A stretch of DNA of 64,000 bases. Source: Mangifera indica. Lineage: Eukaryota; Streptophyta; Magnoliopsida; Sapindales; Anacardiaceae. The stretch covers positions 6,888,449 to 6,952,448 of the forward strand of contig NC_058149.1 of the NCBI RefSeq assembly GCF_011075055.1. The letters run 5' to 3'. The notes beneath the pieces are model-generated. The model worked only from the letters and a program-made list of their open reading frames with translations, had not been told where the DNA came from and made no database searches. Below, piece by piece: positions 47,888-60,653 of the stretch (the stretch's first letter is position 1; each line of letters opens with the position of its first letter). A program made the translations under genes and the position numbers.

Positions 47888-48091
47888 ATGTGTTTCTGGT
47901 TTATATGCGACGTTAAAGAGAAGGAGCTGGGCAGACAAGAAGCTCCCGGATCCTGCCCTTACTGTGCCGGCAAAGTTTTCGCCTTGGACGTTGAGCGTCA
48001 ATGCAGGTTTTGTTTCTTGCCCTTCTGCTACAAAATCAAGAGAGAATACTTGTGCAATTTATGCTCCCGCCGCTTAGAGTTATATCATTAG
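47888..48091 (+). CDS. Small cysteine-rich zinc-ribbon-like plant protein
   Basis: An open frame of 67 codons with clear coding character: CPYC at residues 23-26, a central C-x2-C-x4-C (39, 42, 47) in the block CRFCFLPFC, and CNLC at 56-59. The two outer CxxC pairs fit a zinc ribbon. The start MCFWFICD, the GRQEAPGSCPYC block and the KIKREYLCNLCSRRL ending match what I recall of a conserved family of plant proteins of about 65-70 residues of unknown function. ATG chosen because it is the first after the TATA box at 47,769 and gives the family-like N-terminus. There is no intron. It is less AT-rich than its surroundings and has no frame damage, so it is the best candidate for a working host gene here. 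Confidence 0.85.
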   Translation: MCFWFICDVKEKELGRQEAPGSCPYCAGKVFALDVERQCRFCFLPFCYKIKREYLCNLCSRRLELYH

Positions 48092-50215
48092 GTAGTTTCT
48101 GGCGGTAGAATCGGGAAATTCTGTTAGTTTCTCTTGTATTCTTCGTTTATTTATGAATTTCCTTTTTCCTTTTTCATTTTTGATTTACTCTAATTTTATC
48201 AAAGAAGGTAGTTTTTTGCACATATTATTTAATATTATTTCTTGTTTGTGAAGTGATCGTCATTCCTGTAGATGTCATTGATGCCCATGCTTTGATATTC
48301 TCGTTAGAATTTTATTATTGGAGAGTTGTTTAATCCTCGCATAACTAATTTTTTAGTCATAAAAAAATTATATTCTCTTACAAAATTTTATTTTTAAATA
48401 TTTGTATGTTTTTATTAAATTAATTTATATATTTTGGAAAAACAATAATTATGGATTTGGTTTCCAAATATACGTATAACTCGGTCAAATAACTTTCATA
48501 ATAATTTTTTTGGATTTTTTTTTTACAAAAGTTTATTGTCCCAATATGTGCATACATCCATCGAATCACTTTGTTTTTGGGAAAATTATTTTCTTTTACA
48601 AAAAAAAATACTTTACACACATATAGACATGATAATTTGATCGGATCAAATGAAAGTTCAATCCAAAATCTAAAATTAAGGTCCAGTCTGAAAGGGCCTG
48701 ACCGAACACTGTAATATGTCAAACCGAACCCATAGGCATTCTAGATTGAACTGTTGACTTTTGTATTAGACTCATAGATCAGTTTAACCTCACTTATTAC
48801 TGTTGAAAATATCAAAAAAAAATTATATGACAGTTGGCTTGAAGGCAAAAGCCAACTACCTGCTACAGTTGCTTTTGCGTGCTTGTGGCAAAACCTAGAA
48901 TGACTACTGTCTTAATTTATTTTTTTATTTTTTCTCCAATATAAACAACTCAAATTTTTTATATTTTTTAATTTTATTTACAAATCTCTCAATCTCAATT
49001 ATTTTATTATATTCTCAATCTTATTTTCTCTTATCAACTTTTTTTCATAAACTGTTTGAATTCGTAAATAATAATTTTTTATTTTTATAATTTCTTTTTT
49101 ATTTCAATTTTATTATTACAAAATATTACAAATTAATCCAAGATCAAATGAATTCAATCAATTTAAATATTATTTATACAAATAATTGGCATGATATATA
49201 AATTTTATTTATATTTATAATTATATAGTATGTAAATTAATTTATTTGTATTATGTTATAATTTTTTCATCATATAGTCATAGTATTCATCCTTTACAAA
49301 CAAAATATTATAAATAAATGTTCAGAGTATTATTCTTAGTTTTAATAATTGAAAAATAATTTATTTTTAAAATTTTCAATTAAATTTTTATTTTTAAAAT
49401 TTATTTAAATGGGTCGACCTATGGGCTCACCCATGAGTCTGTCTAATGAAGGTTCGATCTGACGTCATATATATAAGGCTAGGGTTTGTATTTTAAAAGT
49501 TCTATAGGTTTGTTCGATCTGACTTGGCTTATGGACACTTTTACATACACACATATATATTTTATTTAAATCAATTTATATTTTTTAGGAAAACAATAAT
49601 CATATTCTTTCACAAAAGCTTTTTTCTAAACATATATACATCTTTCTAAAATTAATTTACATTCTTTAAAAATAAAAAAAAGGTTTGCATTGTGAACAGA
49701 CTGTGCATAATTATGAACAGACAATGTATAATTTTTCACTAGACAAGAAAATTTTGTGATTATTAAGTATATATTCGATAAATTTTTAATAATTCTACAT
49801 ATCATTGTAGATCTTGGGTGTCTGGATGGTCATGCCAAAAAATAAAAATTTTTAGATTAGAAAACTTTTAGTTCAATACTATATAAGTTTCAATTATTTT
49901 TATGATTATATAATACAATTTATGTGATAAAAAAGATAATTTTTCTAGTACATACCTTTATTTGGAGACATTGTCAATTATATAGAGAAATTTTATACTA
50001 TTTTTGTTCATAGTTTCAATATGAAAACCATTATTTCTTATATCTTTAAAACTAAATATATTTCTTTTAATCAACTTGAATATAATGTTTCATTTGGTGT
50101 CATTTTTCAATAGAATTGTAGCTCTTTTAGAGTCTTTTATTAGTTTTGTTAACCTTGAAATAATATTTTCTTTACTTTCAACTGGTGATAAAGTTAAAAA
50201 AATATTTTTTAAAGA
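48092..50215. other. AT-rich sequence downstream of the zinc-ribbon gene
   Basis: 48,092-48,280 probably includes the 3' untranslated region of the gene. 48,640-49,545 begins with GACATGATAATTTGATCGG and ends near TTGGCTTATGGACACTTTTA and has repeated references to TTCGATCTGA and its complement, suggestive of a decayed hAT-type element, but the flanking CACACATA-like repeats are microsatellite and prove nothing. 49,550-50,215 shows no features. Confidence 0.4.
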
Positions 50216-50917
50216 AATGTATGTATTATTACACTATCTACCAAACACATATCTACATCATCATCTATTGGTGTCGAAACTTCAATTTTAAAGTATATTT
50301 TCTTTTATTTTTAAAATTATATTAATCATTATAAAATATTGAAAGAAAGGAATATATAATACTTATTACACAAAGTAATATACATCATTTCTTTATCTAA
50401 AAGGAAATCTAAAATATCAAAGTTTGTCAGATTAATAGGATTCAAATTATCAACAAAATTTGATTTGATCTTTTTTCATTATTTTTTTATGGATCCTTGA
50501 TATAAATCCATCGAATGTCTGCTCATATACATATACATATATATACACACACACACACATACACACACATTAAGCATTAGTTATAGAAAACTTTTATAAT
50601 TTGCATCTGTTGTGTTTGAAATGCGAAACATAATTTTTATGTATATAAGGAGTAAAGTAAGTAATAAATATCACTTACGTAAATAAATGTGTATATCTTT
50701 ATAATATTGTATAATTAAATTTTTAAAATATAACTTTTAATTTTTAAATTTAATAACAATAATATTTGTAATGTGAAAGTTGGAGACTCAAAAACTTATA
50801 GTCAAGTTTATTATTTAGCATTCTTAACTCTATATATACGTAATAAACAACAATATTTGTAATTTGATTGATCATTACATTTGCTTAGGAAGAAGATTAT
50901 CATATATTGGTTAATTT

Positions 50918-50948
<31 letters not shown>

Positions 50949-51296
50949 TGCCACAAAATATCAATATTCAACTTTTAAATTCTTAGAAATCAACCACAGA
51001 ATATTGTTGTATTATCTATTAAACATATATCTACATCATCATCTTTTGGTGTCAATGCTTTCATTTTAGAATTTATTTCTTTTTATTTTCAAAATTATAT
51101 TAGTCACTATAAAATAATGAAAGAAAAGAATACATGGTACTTATTACATAAAGTAATATACATGATTTCTTTATTTAAAAGGTTTGAAATATCAAAGTTT
51201 GCTAGATTGATAGGATTCAAATTATCAACAAAATTTGATTCGATCTTTATTTTATTATTTTTTATGGGTCCTTGATATAAATCCACAAAATATCTA

Positions 51297-51300
<4 letters not shown>

Positions 51301-51362
<62 letters not shown>
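51301..51362. repeat. (TA)31 microsatellite
   Basis: Uninterrupted TA repeats, left side of the 185-bp insert. Confidence 0.98.
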
Positions 51363-51365
<3 letters not shown>

Positions 51366-51548
51366 CTACTAAGCTGCTAAAAAAGAGGTCTGTGATCCTC
51401 TCTGGTGTGATGTTATTTCCCCCCTTTCCTAAATTTTTTTGTAGGCCCCTATGATCCCGCTTTGTTAGCCGCTCCTTCATCTATCGGTTAAGTTGCTGAT
51501 AGCTCATTCCCTGAATCATCGGACACAGCCATACCTTCTGTGAGTTTG

Positions 51549-51549
<1 letters not shown>

Positions 51550-51643
<94 letters not shown>
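51550..51643. repeat. Compound (TA)n(GA)n microsatellite
   Basis: About 22 TA units run straight into about 24 GA units, right side of the 185-bp insert. Confidence 0.97.
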
Positions 51644-51645
<2 letters not shown>

Positions 51646-51976
51646 CACATTAAGCATTAGTTACAGAAGACTTTTATAATTTGCATATGTTGTATTTGAA
51701 ATGTGAAACAAAATTTTACATATATGAGCAATAAAGTAAATAATAAATACCACTTATGTAAATAAATGTGTATATTTTTATTATATTGTATAGTTAAAAT
51801 TTTTAAATTTAATAAAAACAATATTTGTAATGTGAAAGTTAAAGACTCAAAAACTCATAATCAAGTTTATTATTTAGCATACATAACTCCATATATTTGT
51901 AATAAACAACAATATTCGTAATTTGGTTGATCATTACTACCACTTACAGGAAGAAGATTATCATATAATGGTTTAT

Positions 51977-52114
<138 letters not shown>

Positions 52115-52140
52115 TATCGATATTCAACTTCTAAATTTTT

Positions 52141-53489
52141 GGAAACCAACCAAATTACGAATGAAACACATCCAAATTTTGAACATCTAATACAAATACA
52201 TAATAAAATTAAAAATTCATAGCATAAAATTACAAAATTAGTAACAATAAGTCAATTACAAATTAGCAACAATATATTAAATTGACAACAACAAATTAAC
52301 CTATTATTAAGTATCGAAAGTTATAATACAAATTAATCTATTATTAATTACTAAAAGCCAAAACATATTAAGGTAGAAAAACAAATAAATTTGATGTTGT
52401 TGACTTCTTATACACCAATTGACCAAAAGAAAACAAATATAAAAAGCCTATTGTTACACCAATTGATCAAAATAAAACAAATATAAAAAATCTATTGTTA
52501 ATGTATCAAGATTATTTTAGAAACTATTATTAGTGTATGTGTTCAAACCAAAAAATTTAAACAAAACGATTATAAAGCCTTACAACGACCAACCTACTAT
52601 CATTGTCGTTGAAGTACAATCGTCGATGACAACAACAATGAGAGTTTTTCATTGTCAACTGCCATCTCAATTTAAGAAATCGTCATCAACAGCTGCAAAT
52701 ATAGCCATTAATACTCGTTGTTATCTGAGTCTGTGATCAAAACCAATACCCATCAGCATCGTTGTCGTCGTCAACTGTCGTCATCATCGACACATGTCTT
52801 CCAAAGCCTATGATTGAAACCAATACCCATGGAAGTCGTTGTCGTCGTCCACACACATCTTCCAACTATCGTCATGAAGTTAGAAAAAGTCATTGGCAAC
52901 TAGAACTTCTACACAACATAGAAGAAGAAGAAAAAAACTTTTAACTTTTATATAAAAAAGTTGAACCGCAAACCCTAAATTGGGTTTGACCGCAAACCAG
53001 GTGCAAACTGGCGGTTTGTCTATGGTCCAACTCGATTTTCACTCTAAAACAATTTTGCTCTTCACACCAACCATTTATAGTATCCGCTCACAATCTAGTC
53101 AGTCAATCCGGTCTGGTATTTTAATCCTTGAATACAACCATATTGGTAAATGCTATGAACACGAACATTTTGTTCTTTGGACCATGCAACTTAAAAAATT
53201 TTGTGTTATATTTATATTTCATCTTATTTCATTATTCTTTCGAAACATGGTAACAAATCTAAGTAAGCCTTTTTCAAATTCTAATAATTGTTACTGTAGC
53301 CATCTTGCGCATAGTTGAAAATTGTGTACATTAGTTGGTGAAGAAAAATCACATAAACAAAGACTTAGGATTCATGTTCCAATAGTTTTATGTTATTTTG
53401 AAGTGATAATGAAAAACTTGATAGACACAGCACAGTCAAACATCACTGTATAAACAATTTAATGGCGGTTATAGTACTCCTCAAGATGG
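52141..53489. other. Intergenic sequence with TCG-rich repeats
   Basis: 52,590-52,870 is rich in GTCGTCGTC and its relatives and contains a roughly 75-bp direct repeat (CAATACCCAT-CGTTGTCGTCGTC near 52,744 and 52,821). The open frames here are by-products of that composition. 52,960-53,040 contains short inverted words around AAACCGC/GCGGTTT. No gene recognised. Confidence 0.45.
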
Positions 53490-54640
53490 ACATATGCAAA
53501 TACCTGTAGACTAAGTTAGATATTTCCTATTGGTGCCAAGATTACAAAAATTATTCATGTCTTCAGAATCTCCTCTTTTATGAAGTTACAAATTCAACCA
53601 TGAACTAAAGACATTTTATCAAGACATCTAGCTGATAGTCATGCGCGGAAACCTTTTGACGATAAAACCATGATTTTGCATCTGATTGTTAAATGTTAGG
53701 TTAAAATTTGTCATTTATGTTTTCAACTTGTTTGATTTGCCAAATTTGACACCTTGGTTCTTCTTGATGGACCAAAAAGTCATGGCACTAACAGTGATGC
53801 TTATTTGCAACCATTGATTGAAGAACGAATATTCTTATGATACGTCGAGTAATCAAATGTTCAAGACTTTGTGATTGTCTGGCGTGCGCCAACTTTTGGA
53901 TGGAATAATAAAGGAAAGAAAGCATGTCCTTGATATTGTCAAAACTGGTTGTCACATATATAGTAGAAAGTACTTTTGTGTGGGTCATCCCTTGTCGCTA
54001 CTGATGTCTCATAAAATTCAAAAAGTCAAAGTTTCATTTGATGGTCCATAAGAATATAGATATGCGATTGTTTGGGATTGACGTACAAGGGCAATTATAT
54101 GACAATTTTACAGAGAATGATATGGGGGAATGCCGAAATGGGAAAAGAGATGGATCGGAATAAAAAAATTTTGAAACCGCTTGGAAGGATAAAAACATTA
54201 ATTCTTTTTGAACTACCTTATCAGGAGCACAACTTAATTTGCCAGAATCTTGATGTTGTGCATGTTAATATGAATGTTTGTTATAATATTATTTGGACTT
54301 TGTTAGCCGTTGCCAAAGACTCTAAAGATGATTTGAAGGCCCGTTGCGACTATAAGAGTTCGTGAATCAGGAAATAGATGCATCCACAACATAAAGGTGC
54401 TAATAAGGTAAAATTTACGTCCTACTTGTTATGCTATGAATGAGGAAAACAAGGTAATGTTTTTGAAAGTTTTGAAGGAGATCAAAGGTCCAAATGGTTA
54501 TGCATCACCCATACCTTGACTCGTGCATATTAAAGACCATAGTCTCATATAATGATGCACCCTTACTGATGTTGCTCATAGAGTATTGCCTAACATATTT
54601 TGGGAGTATTGATTAAGTTGTTGTATCTTTTTGAAAAATT
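53490..54640 (+). pseudogene. CACTA (En/Spm) TNP2-type transposase relic
   Basis: Pieces in the order of plant CACTA transposases, + strand: RYFLLVPRLQKLFMSSES near 53,518-53,572; SDAYLQPLIEERI near 53,793-53,830; APTFGWNNKGKKACP near 53,887-53,930; YSRKYFCVGHPLSLLMSHKI near 53,960-54,020; VSFDG soon after; then FELPYQEHNLICQNLDVVHV at about 54,210-54,270 (relatives: ELPYW...LRHNLDVMHIEKN). DDLKARCD and a MHPQ block follow at about 54,330-54,390. Frame changes and stops throughout. No CACTA termini or subterminal repeats were found, so this is a fragment. Confidence 0.82.
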
Positions 54641-55048
54641 AAGCTAAAACATTAAGATTTCTGCTGGTTTACAATATATTTTATGATTGAATTGCACTCA
54701 CACTTTGTAAACCAGGGAAAAAAAATTTATGTCACTCTTTGATATCATGGAACATTTGTCTATCAATCTAGTTGAATAAATACATTAACTGATTATCTGT
54801 AAAATATCGATGTATGCATCCGATTATGAAGTACATTAGTTTGATTTTTAGATATTGTTTTATTTCAGATAAATTAGATTTTCTTTGATATCACTTTAAT
54901 TTTGGTGCTTACTAACTCAAAAAAGTGTGCTTAATCAAGCACATGTTCAAGTTTCAAATGCGAAAAGGGTATTCAATGGAAAAGTGCCTGGCTTTCTATT
55001 TGAGATAGCTCAAAGATTTGAAAATTGATATCAAAGCCTTTATGAATA
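54641..55048. other. Intergenic sequence, no gene seen
   Basis: AT-rich sequence between the CACTA relic and the LTR of the next Copia. No motif recognised. Confidence 0.5.
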
Positions 55049-55189
55049 TGAAATGAGCCAAAATATTGGCTAAGAAAAATAATAAAATCAGAAGAATAAA
55101 GATGTTTACCAAAATCTAGGGGGCATAACTTTTTAATGTTCAATTCATTGCACAAAGTTTACGCATTACTTAACCCTAGCCACAAAGAA

Positions 55190-58100
55190 CTCAAGTATCC
55201 TCTTCAACTATATAGCTTGAGTAGCACTATTTGTTATTGTCATATACTCTACCTCAGCTGTTGATAAAACACAACTTGTTACTTTTTAGAAGACCATGAA
55301 AACACACCAAACCCCAAAGAAAAAACATAACCTGAAATACTCCTCCTTTCAATCATATCACTAGCCCAATCACTGTCTGTGTAACCACAAAGACCATTAC
55401 CATTAACATATGAATAAAAAATACCATCAGATTGCGTACCTTAGATATATCTCAATATCCTTTTAGCTACTTATAAGTGTGAGTGATGTCGACACTCCAT
55501 AAATCTGCTAATTAATCCAACAGTAAAAGTAATATAAGACCTTGTGGAAGTCAAGTATCTAAGACTCCCTACCAATCTCCTAAAGTAAGTAGCATCAACA
55601 AATGCACTAGTCCTATCTTTTGTCAACTTTAATTTTTCTTCAACTAGGGTAATAATTGGTTTTGTAGTATCCATTCTAAACCTCTTCAAAATATCACTAA
55701 CATATTTTTTCTGTGAAATAAATATTTCACCATCCTGTTGAAAAACTTCAATACCAAGAAACTATGACATCAATCTCAAATCTGTCATCTTAAAATAATT
55801 AATCATGACCTTCTTGAATTCAGAAATTAATTTAAGATTGTTGCTAGTAAATATCAAATCATCCATATATAAGCATACAAGAAGAACATCTCCTCCAGAA
55901 TTAAATTTAATATATAAAGTATGCTCATATGGACATTTTAGAAAATCATTCTCAAAAAAGTATGAATCAATATGAGTTTATCAAGCTCTAGGAGCTTGCT
56001 TCAACTTGTAAACTTTATTTTCTTGGCTTTTTCTGACATTACCTACAAGTTGCTCAACATACATTTCTTCTTCAAGTACTCCATTTAAAAAAGTAGATTT
56101 TACATCCATTTGATAAAATTTCCAACAATTATTGGCAGTAAGTGAAACAATCATTCGAACAGTATCAAGTCTAGCACAAGTGCAAAAACCTCAAAATAAT
56201 CTATACCTGCCTTATGTTTATAGCCTTTAACAACCAACCTCGCCTTAAAGTGATCCACCTCTCTAGTTGGTTTAAATTTGGTCTTGTACACCCACTTGAA
56301 TCCAATCGGTTTCTTTTCAACTGGTAGAATGGTTAACTCCCATATATCATTCTTCTTAATGACATGAATTTCCTCATCCATTGCACTAATCTAATAGTCA
56401 TCTTTTATAATATCCTCAAAAGTGACAAGATCACAATATGTAAATAATGCAAAATTCATAATATCCTCATTAGATAAATCATTGTCATTACCAAAAACAT
56501 AATCTTACAAGCGAGTTGGCAATTGGTGTTATCAGTATGGGAAACTAGATAAGTCCACAGGACCTGTCTGCATAGTAGAAGATGAAAGATCTATAAGTGG
56601 TTTCATAGATTGTCTTTCTTGTTGATTATAGGAACTCTCAAGTACAATACATAGAGGCTTATATGAAGGTTGTAGTGATGCCTCTAGGCCTTTTACTTGT
56701 CCAATCCCAAACACCTTACTCATTAAAAGTGACATCTTTGCCAACAATTACCTTCCTTGTGTTCGGATTAAGCAACTTATACCTTTTTGTCTCATGACTA
56801 TAGCCAATAAAAACATATTTTTTTGCCTTATTATCCAGTTTCTTTCTGGGAGCATCTTGAACATGTGCATAGACAAGACAACCAAATACCTTTAAATGAG
56901 AAATATTTGGCTTCTTACTTGACCAAACATACTGTGGTGTTTTCCCATAATTGCACCTTGTAAGATATTTGTTCAAAACATAAATAACATAAAAATAATT
57001 TTACCCAAAAATCTTTAGGCATATTTTTGGAATGCATCATGAACTCACCATGTCTATCACATTTCTAATTTTTCTCTCAGTCACACCATTATATTGAGGA
57101 GTATATATAGCTATCAACTGATATTCAATTTTATTTTTCTTCAAAAAATCATCACAGATAGTAAATTCAATACCTTTATCAGTTCTCAAAATTTTAATTG
57201 AGTGCCTACTTTGCTTCTTCATATAGTATTTAAAACTTTTAAATACATCACATGCATTAGATTTATTTTTTAGAAAATACACCTAAGTCTTCCTACTGTA
57301 ATCATCAATAAAAGTAACAAAATATTTTCTACCATCATTGGAAACAACCTCAACTGAACACAAGTTTGAATGAATTAATTTCAATGGTCTATTATCTCTC
57401 TAGGCCTTTTCTTTTGGAAAAGTATGTCTATGTTTATTTCCCAAAATACAAAACTTACACTGTTTATCAGGAAATGTAATAGACGACAACCTAGAAACTA
57501 AATTTTTCTAGTAAGAAAACTCAATCTCCGAAAATTCAAGTATCCAAAACGTAAATGCCATAACTAGGTATTATCAAAAGTTATAGAACTAAAACAAGGT
57601 AATCACCACAATTAAGAGAAATAGACCACAGACAACTATTATTTCATATTTTCCTTTGCAATTTGTCCTAACTTATCTTCCTTAATTATATAAATGTCAA
57701 ACTTAAAATGCAAATCATACCCCTTCTCAAAAAGTTACCCAAGATAATCTTCCTTTTTCCAAGAGTAGACACCTTTTCATTACTCTCAAATTTAACAAAA
57801 GACCTAAATGATTCATTTAAATCTGTGAACAACTTCTTTTTCCCCATACATGTGATTACTACAACTAGAATCAATAAACCAACTATTTTTATGATTTTCT
57901 TCATCCCTAGAACAAGAAAATAAAATTGCTTCATCTTTATCAACAAAATTCTTAGCTATTTTTGCATGAAATTTTTTATTATTAAATTTCTTAACAGACC
58001 AACATTCATATTAGTGATGACCCATCTTACCATATTTATAGCACTCAATTTTTTATTTATCATGTCTCTAATAATTATTATTATTTTGCTATTAATTATT

Positions 58101-58870
58101 CGAATTATAACTTCTTTATTGATTAAAATTGTTACCTCTATCATGACTTCTAAAATTGCCTCTGCCTCCATGACCTCTATCTTTGAAATTTTGGCCTTTT
58201 TGATTTGAATCAACAACATTAGAGGTCTCCCCTTTCTCCCTAGTTTGAGCTAACTGGCCTGTAGTGCCTTTTCACTAATATCAATAGGTTGATGATTCAA
58301 AGATATCTCATACGTCTCCAATTGACTTTCTAAGTCATCAATTTGCAAGAAAATTGGGACTCGAAGATTGCAAGATTTTTTCAACAACTTAAACATCCTT
58401 TAACTCCTCAACATTAGTACGTAAAACACTAACAATGTTATTAATTTTTGCAAAAATTCTTTAAAACATTTTGTGCGCTTCATCTATGCCAACTCAAATT
58501 GTCTTCTCAATTCCTGCAATTGAACTTATCTCACATTATTTTTTGTCTCAATTAGAATTTAATAATATTGTCCGCATCTCTTTTGTTGTCTTTGCATGCA
58601 TAAATTTGCTGTAAAAATCTAAATCAACTTTGCTAATAATATAACAACAAGCTTGTTGATGTGGGCTTGATTTTTCTCCAATTCTCTATGTTCAGCAGTA
58701 GTCAATTGTATTCCCTCAACAGTTGTTTCAGACCTATCATGTATAACATGTTGAACTCCAGCACATTTTAAAAAGTCTTCTATCTATAAATGCCACATCT
58801 CAAATTTACTTTTTCCATCAAAAACAAAAACCGAACATGGTTATATAACATGAGAATTTTCCATTCTTCA
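55190..58870 (-). pseudogene. Copia gag-pol relic, minus strand
   Basis: Reading down the minus strand: gag begins near 58,865 with MEEWKILML/FDGKSKF-like words. CCHC knuckle with a stop (CYKYGKMGHH-YEC) near 58,005-58,045. Protease-like WFIDSSCSNHMYGEKE near 57,840-57,890, Ser replacing Gly in the usual DSG. Integrase core end RTDKGIEF at about 57,160-57,185 and YTPQYNGVTERKIRN near 57,065-57,110. Integrase C-terminal KPNISHLKVFGCLVYAHVQD near 56,870-56,930. Reverse transcriptase start IGFKWVYKTKF at 56,280-56,310. RNase H YTDSDWASDMIERRSISGYV near 55,320-55,380. Frame changes are common. Pol stops short at RRILEF-like sequence near 55,195. Confidence 0.85.
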
Positions 58871-58893
58871 AGCTTTTTGTAAGACCCCAACGT

Positions 58894-58905
58894 GCTCTAA
58901 TACCA
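58894..58905 (-). promoter_or_regulatory. Primer-binding site of the minus-strand Copia
   Basis: Minus-strand TGGTATTAGAGC, one mismatch from the initiator-Met site, immediately inside the right LTR start at 58,909. Confidence 0.75.
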
Positions 58906-59215
58906 AATTGAAAAGAGCCAAAATATTGGCTAAGAAAAATAATAAAATCAAAAGAACAAAGATGTTAACCAGAAAAATAAATCTAGGAGGCAGAACTTTT
59001 TAATTTTTAATTCATTGCACATAACCATCACATAACAATTACAAAAAGCGTTACACAACCCTAGCCACAAAGTTTATGTAAAAAGGAAGAAACCAACCAC
59101 TAAAAGAAAAAAACTAACAATAATCTCTATAATATAAAACTAACTTAAGGATCATAATCCTGTGAAAATAGGTCTACAAAGACCAATTAAATGCACTGAT
59201 AAAAATTAGGTTAAT

Positions 59216-59889
59216 TCCCACAAAATATACTTACTACCAAATATATTAGACCGTATCAAGTAAAACAATGGACAAAGTCTAGATATTGATTCTAGAAAGA
59301 CTAATTTATCTAAGTACTAGATTTATGTAATCATCTTACCTACTTTAAACCTATAAAAAAAAGGAATTAAATATAATAACTTCTAAATTAAATTTAAAAA
59401 TTAAACAAATTTAGATCACAATTAATTTAAATGGAAATAATGGAATATATCACTAAGACACATGTATGAACCAACCATGCAATGCATGTTATGGATTTCA
59501 TGCAATTAAATGGATAATTTTGAGCATGCAATGGCAAAATTTTTCTAATGCATTTGTTACATTATATCTAGGTTATAATAAGACTATGTTACTTAATAAT
59601 TTCATAAATCTCTAAGAAAGTTGAATTAAATAAAATTCATCATGATTTGCAAAATGTCTAGCTTATAATGAGGCTTATAAGTCACTTTATTGCTAAAAAT
59701 CACAAAAAGAAATTTAATTCTCCCTCTAGTCAATTTTACTTCTTGGTATATGATAAAATGATGCTAATCTTAGTGTGCATCCTCTCGATCTCAAAACTAA
59801 GTGATGGTCATGATAAAATTAATGTTCAAGAGCCAATCATCTTGGCAATAGGTGTTCACAACTTATCATATTTATATATCAATAAATAG

Positions 59890-59890
<1 letters not shown>
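59216..59890. other. AT-rich intergenic sequence, no gene seen
   Basis: Between the Copia LTR and a (TA)n run. No motif recognised; a 73-codon open frame at 59,668-59,889 has no features. Confidence 0.45.

Positions 59891-59954
<64 letters not shown>
59891..59954. repeat. (TA)n microsatellite, about 31 units
   Basis: Uninterrupted TA repeats at the left border of the R1 repeat block. Confidence 0.97.
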
Positions 59955-59961
<7 letters not shown>

Positions 59962-60605
59962 AGAAAAATACTATTAGAATGGTAGCAATTGACAAGGGAA
60001 TCAATATATATCTTAATCATGTGGACCATATATGCACGTAAGATGACCATTCTAGAAATGTTTGTTGCTTTAGTATTCACTTGACTAAGGGCACAAATAA
60101 TGTGTTAAGGAAATAAACATGGTGAAAAACCTGCAAAGAGATTTTAAAAAATCTCCTATGTCAAGATTAATTGGTGACAACTTGAGGCAACATATGTGTG
60201 CACATATATATATTTTTTGTACTTTGGATTGACCCGTCACAAGATGTCATATAAATGGTAATCTCAATATCTATGAAGCAAATCCTCTGATGGATAGTGG
60301 TAAATGTGATCCTTTCCATTTAATTTATCGAAGCATCTTATACACCAATCAGGATGGTTTAACACTAGCCTAACATTGTCTTTTCCTTTAGAGCTATAAA
60401 TACGGTAATTATTGCCTATGTCAAAAAAATATATTTAGGTTATGGTAGATTGACATAGAATTCAACACTCTCAAATATGATAGAAAATATCTTGTTGTGT
60501 ACTTTAGTTATGACAATATACTTCAAATTTATAACCATAGTAGGAATGGGTTGTTGTCTCATTCAATATTAGTTTGATCGTTGTTTGACTAACTACATAT
60601 CAACA

Positions 60606-60653
60606 TCAAGGATGATATGAGACAAAGATTACATCTATGTCTCATCCTTGATA
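60606..60653. repeat. Inverted repeat (hairpin) in the first R1 copy
   Basis: ATCAAGGATGA-(tatga)-GACA pairs with TGTCTCATCCTTGAT: 15 paired bases with a 5-base bulge on the left arm and a 13-base loop. Confidence 0.8.

Larger units (their letters stand above)
55049..59215 (-). mobile_element. Decayed Copia element, minus strand
   Basis: LTR starts TGAAATGAGCCAAAATATTG at 55,049 and TGAAAAGAGCCAAAATATTG at 58,909 (+ strand wording). Both continue with GGCTAAGAAAAATAATAAAA, an AACTTTTTAAT block and CAACCCTAGCCACAAAG / TAACCCTAGCCACAAAG. The primer-binding site TGGTATTAGAGC (one mismatch) is at 58,894-58,905 on the minus strand, directly beside the right LTR. The left LTR meets RNase H sequence at about 55,190, so the 3' end of pol and the purine tract have been deleted. 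The right end of the right LTR is estimated. Confidence 0.82.

Noticed and set aside
48640..49545. Complete hAT-type element
   Set aside because: Ends are only weakly inverted and the flanking repeats are CA microsatellite, so neither ends nor duplication can be trusted.
51262..51480. Open frame with a long Ile-Tyr repeat
   Set aside because: It is a translation of the (TA)n microsatellite. The same applies to 59,856-60,080 and 18,470-18,658.
52533..53318. Open frames of 60-112 codons
   Set aside because: Composition follows TCG-rich repeats, and there is no conserved motif or splice logic.
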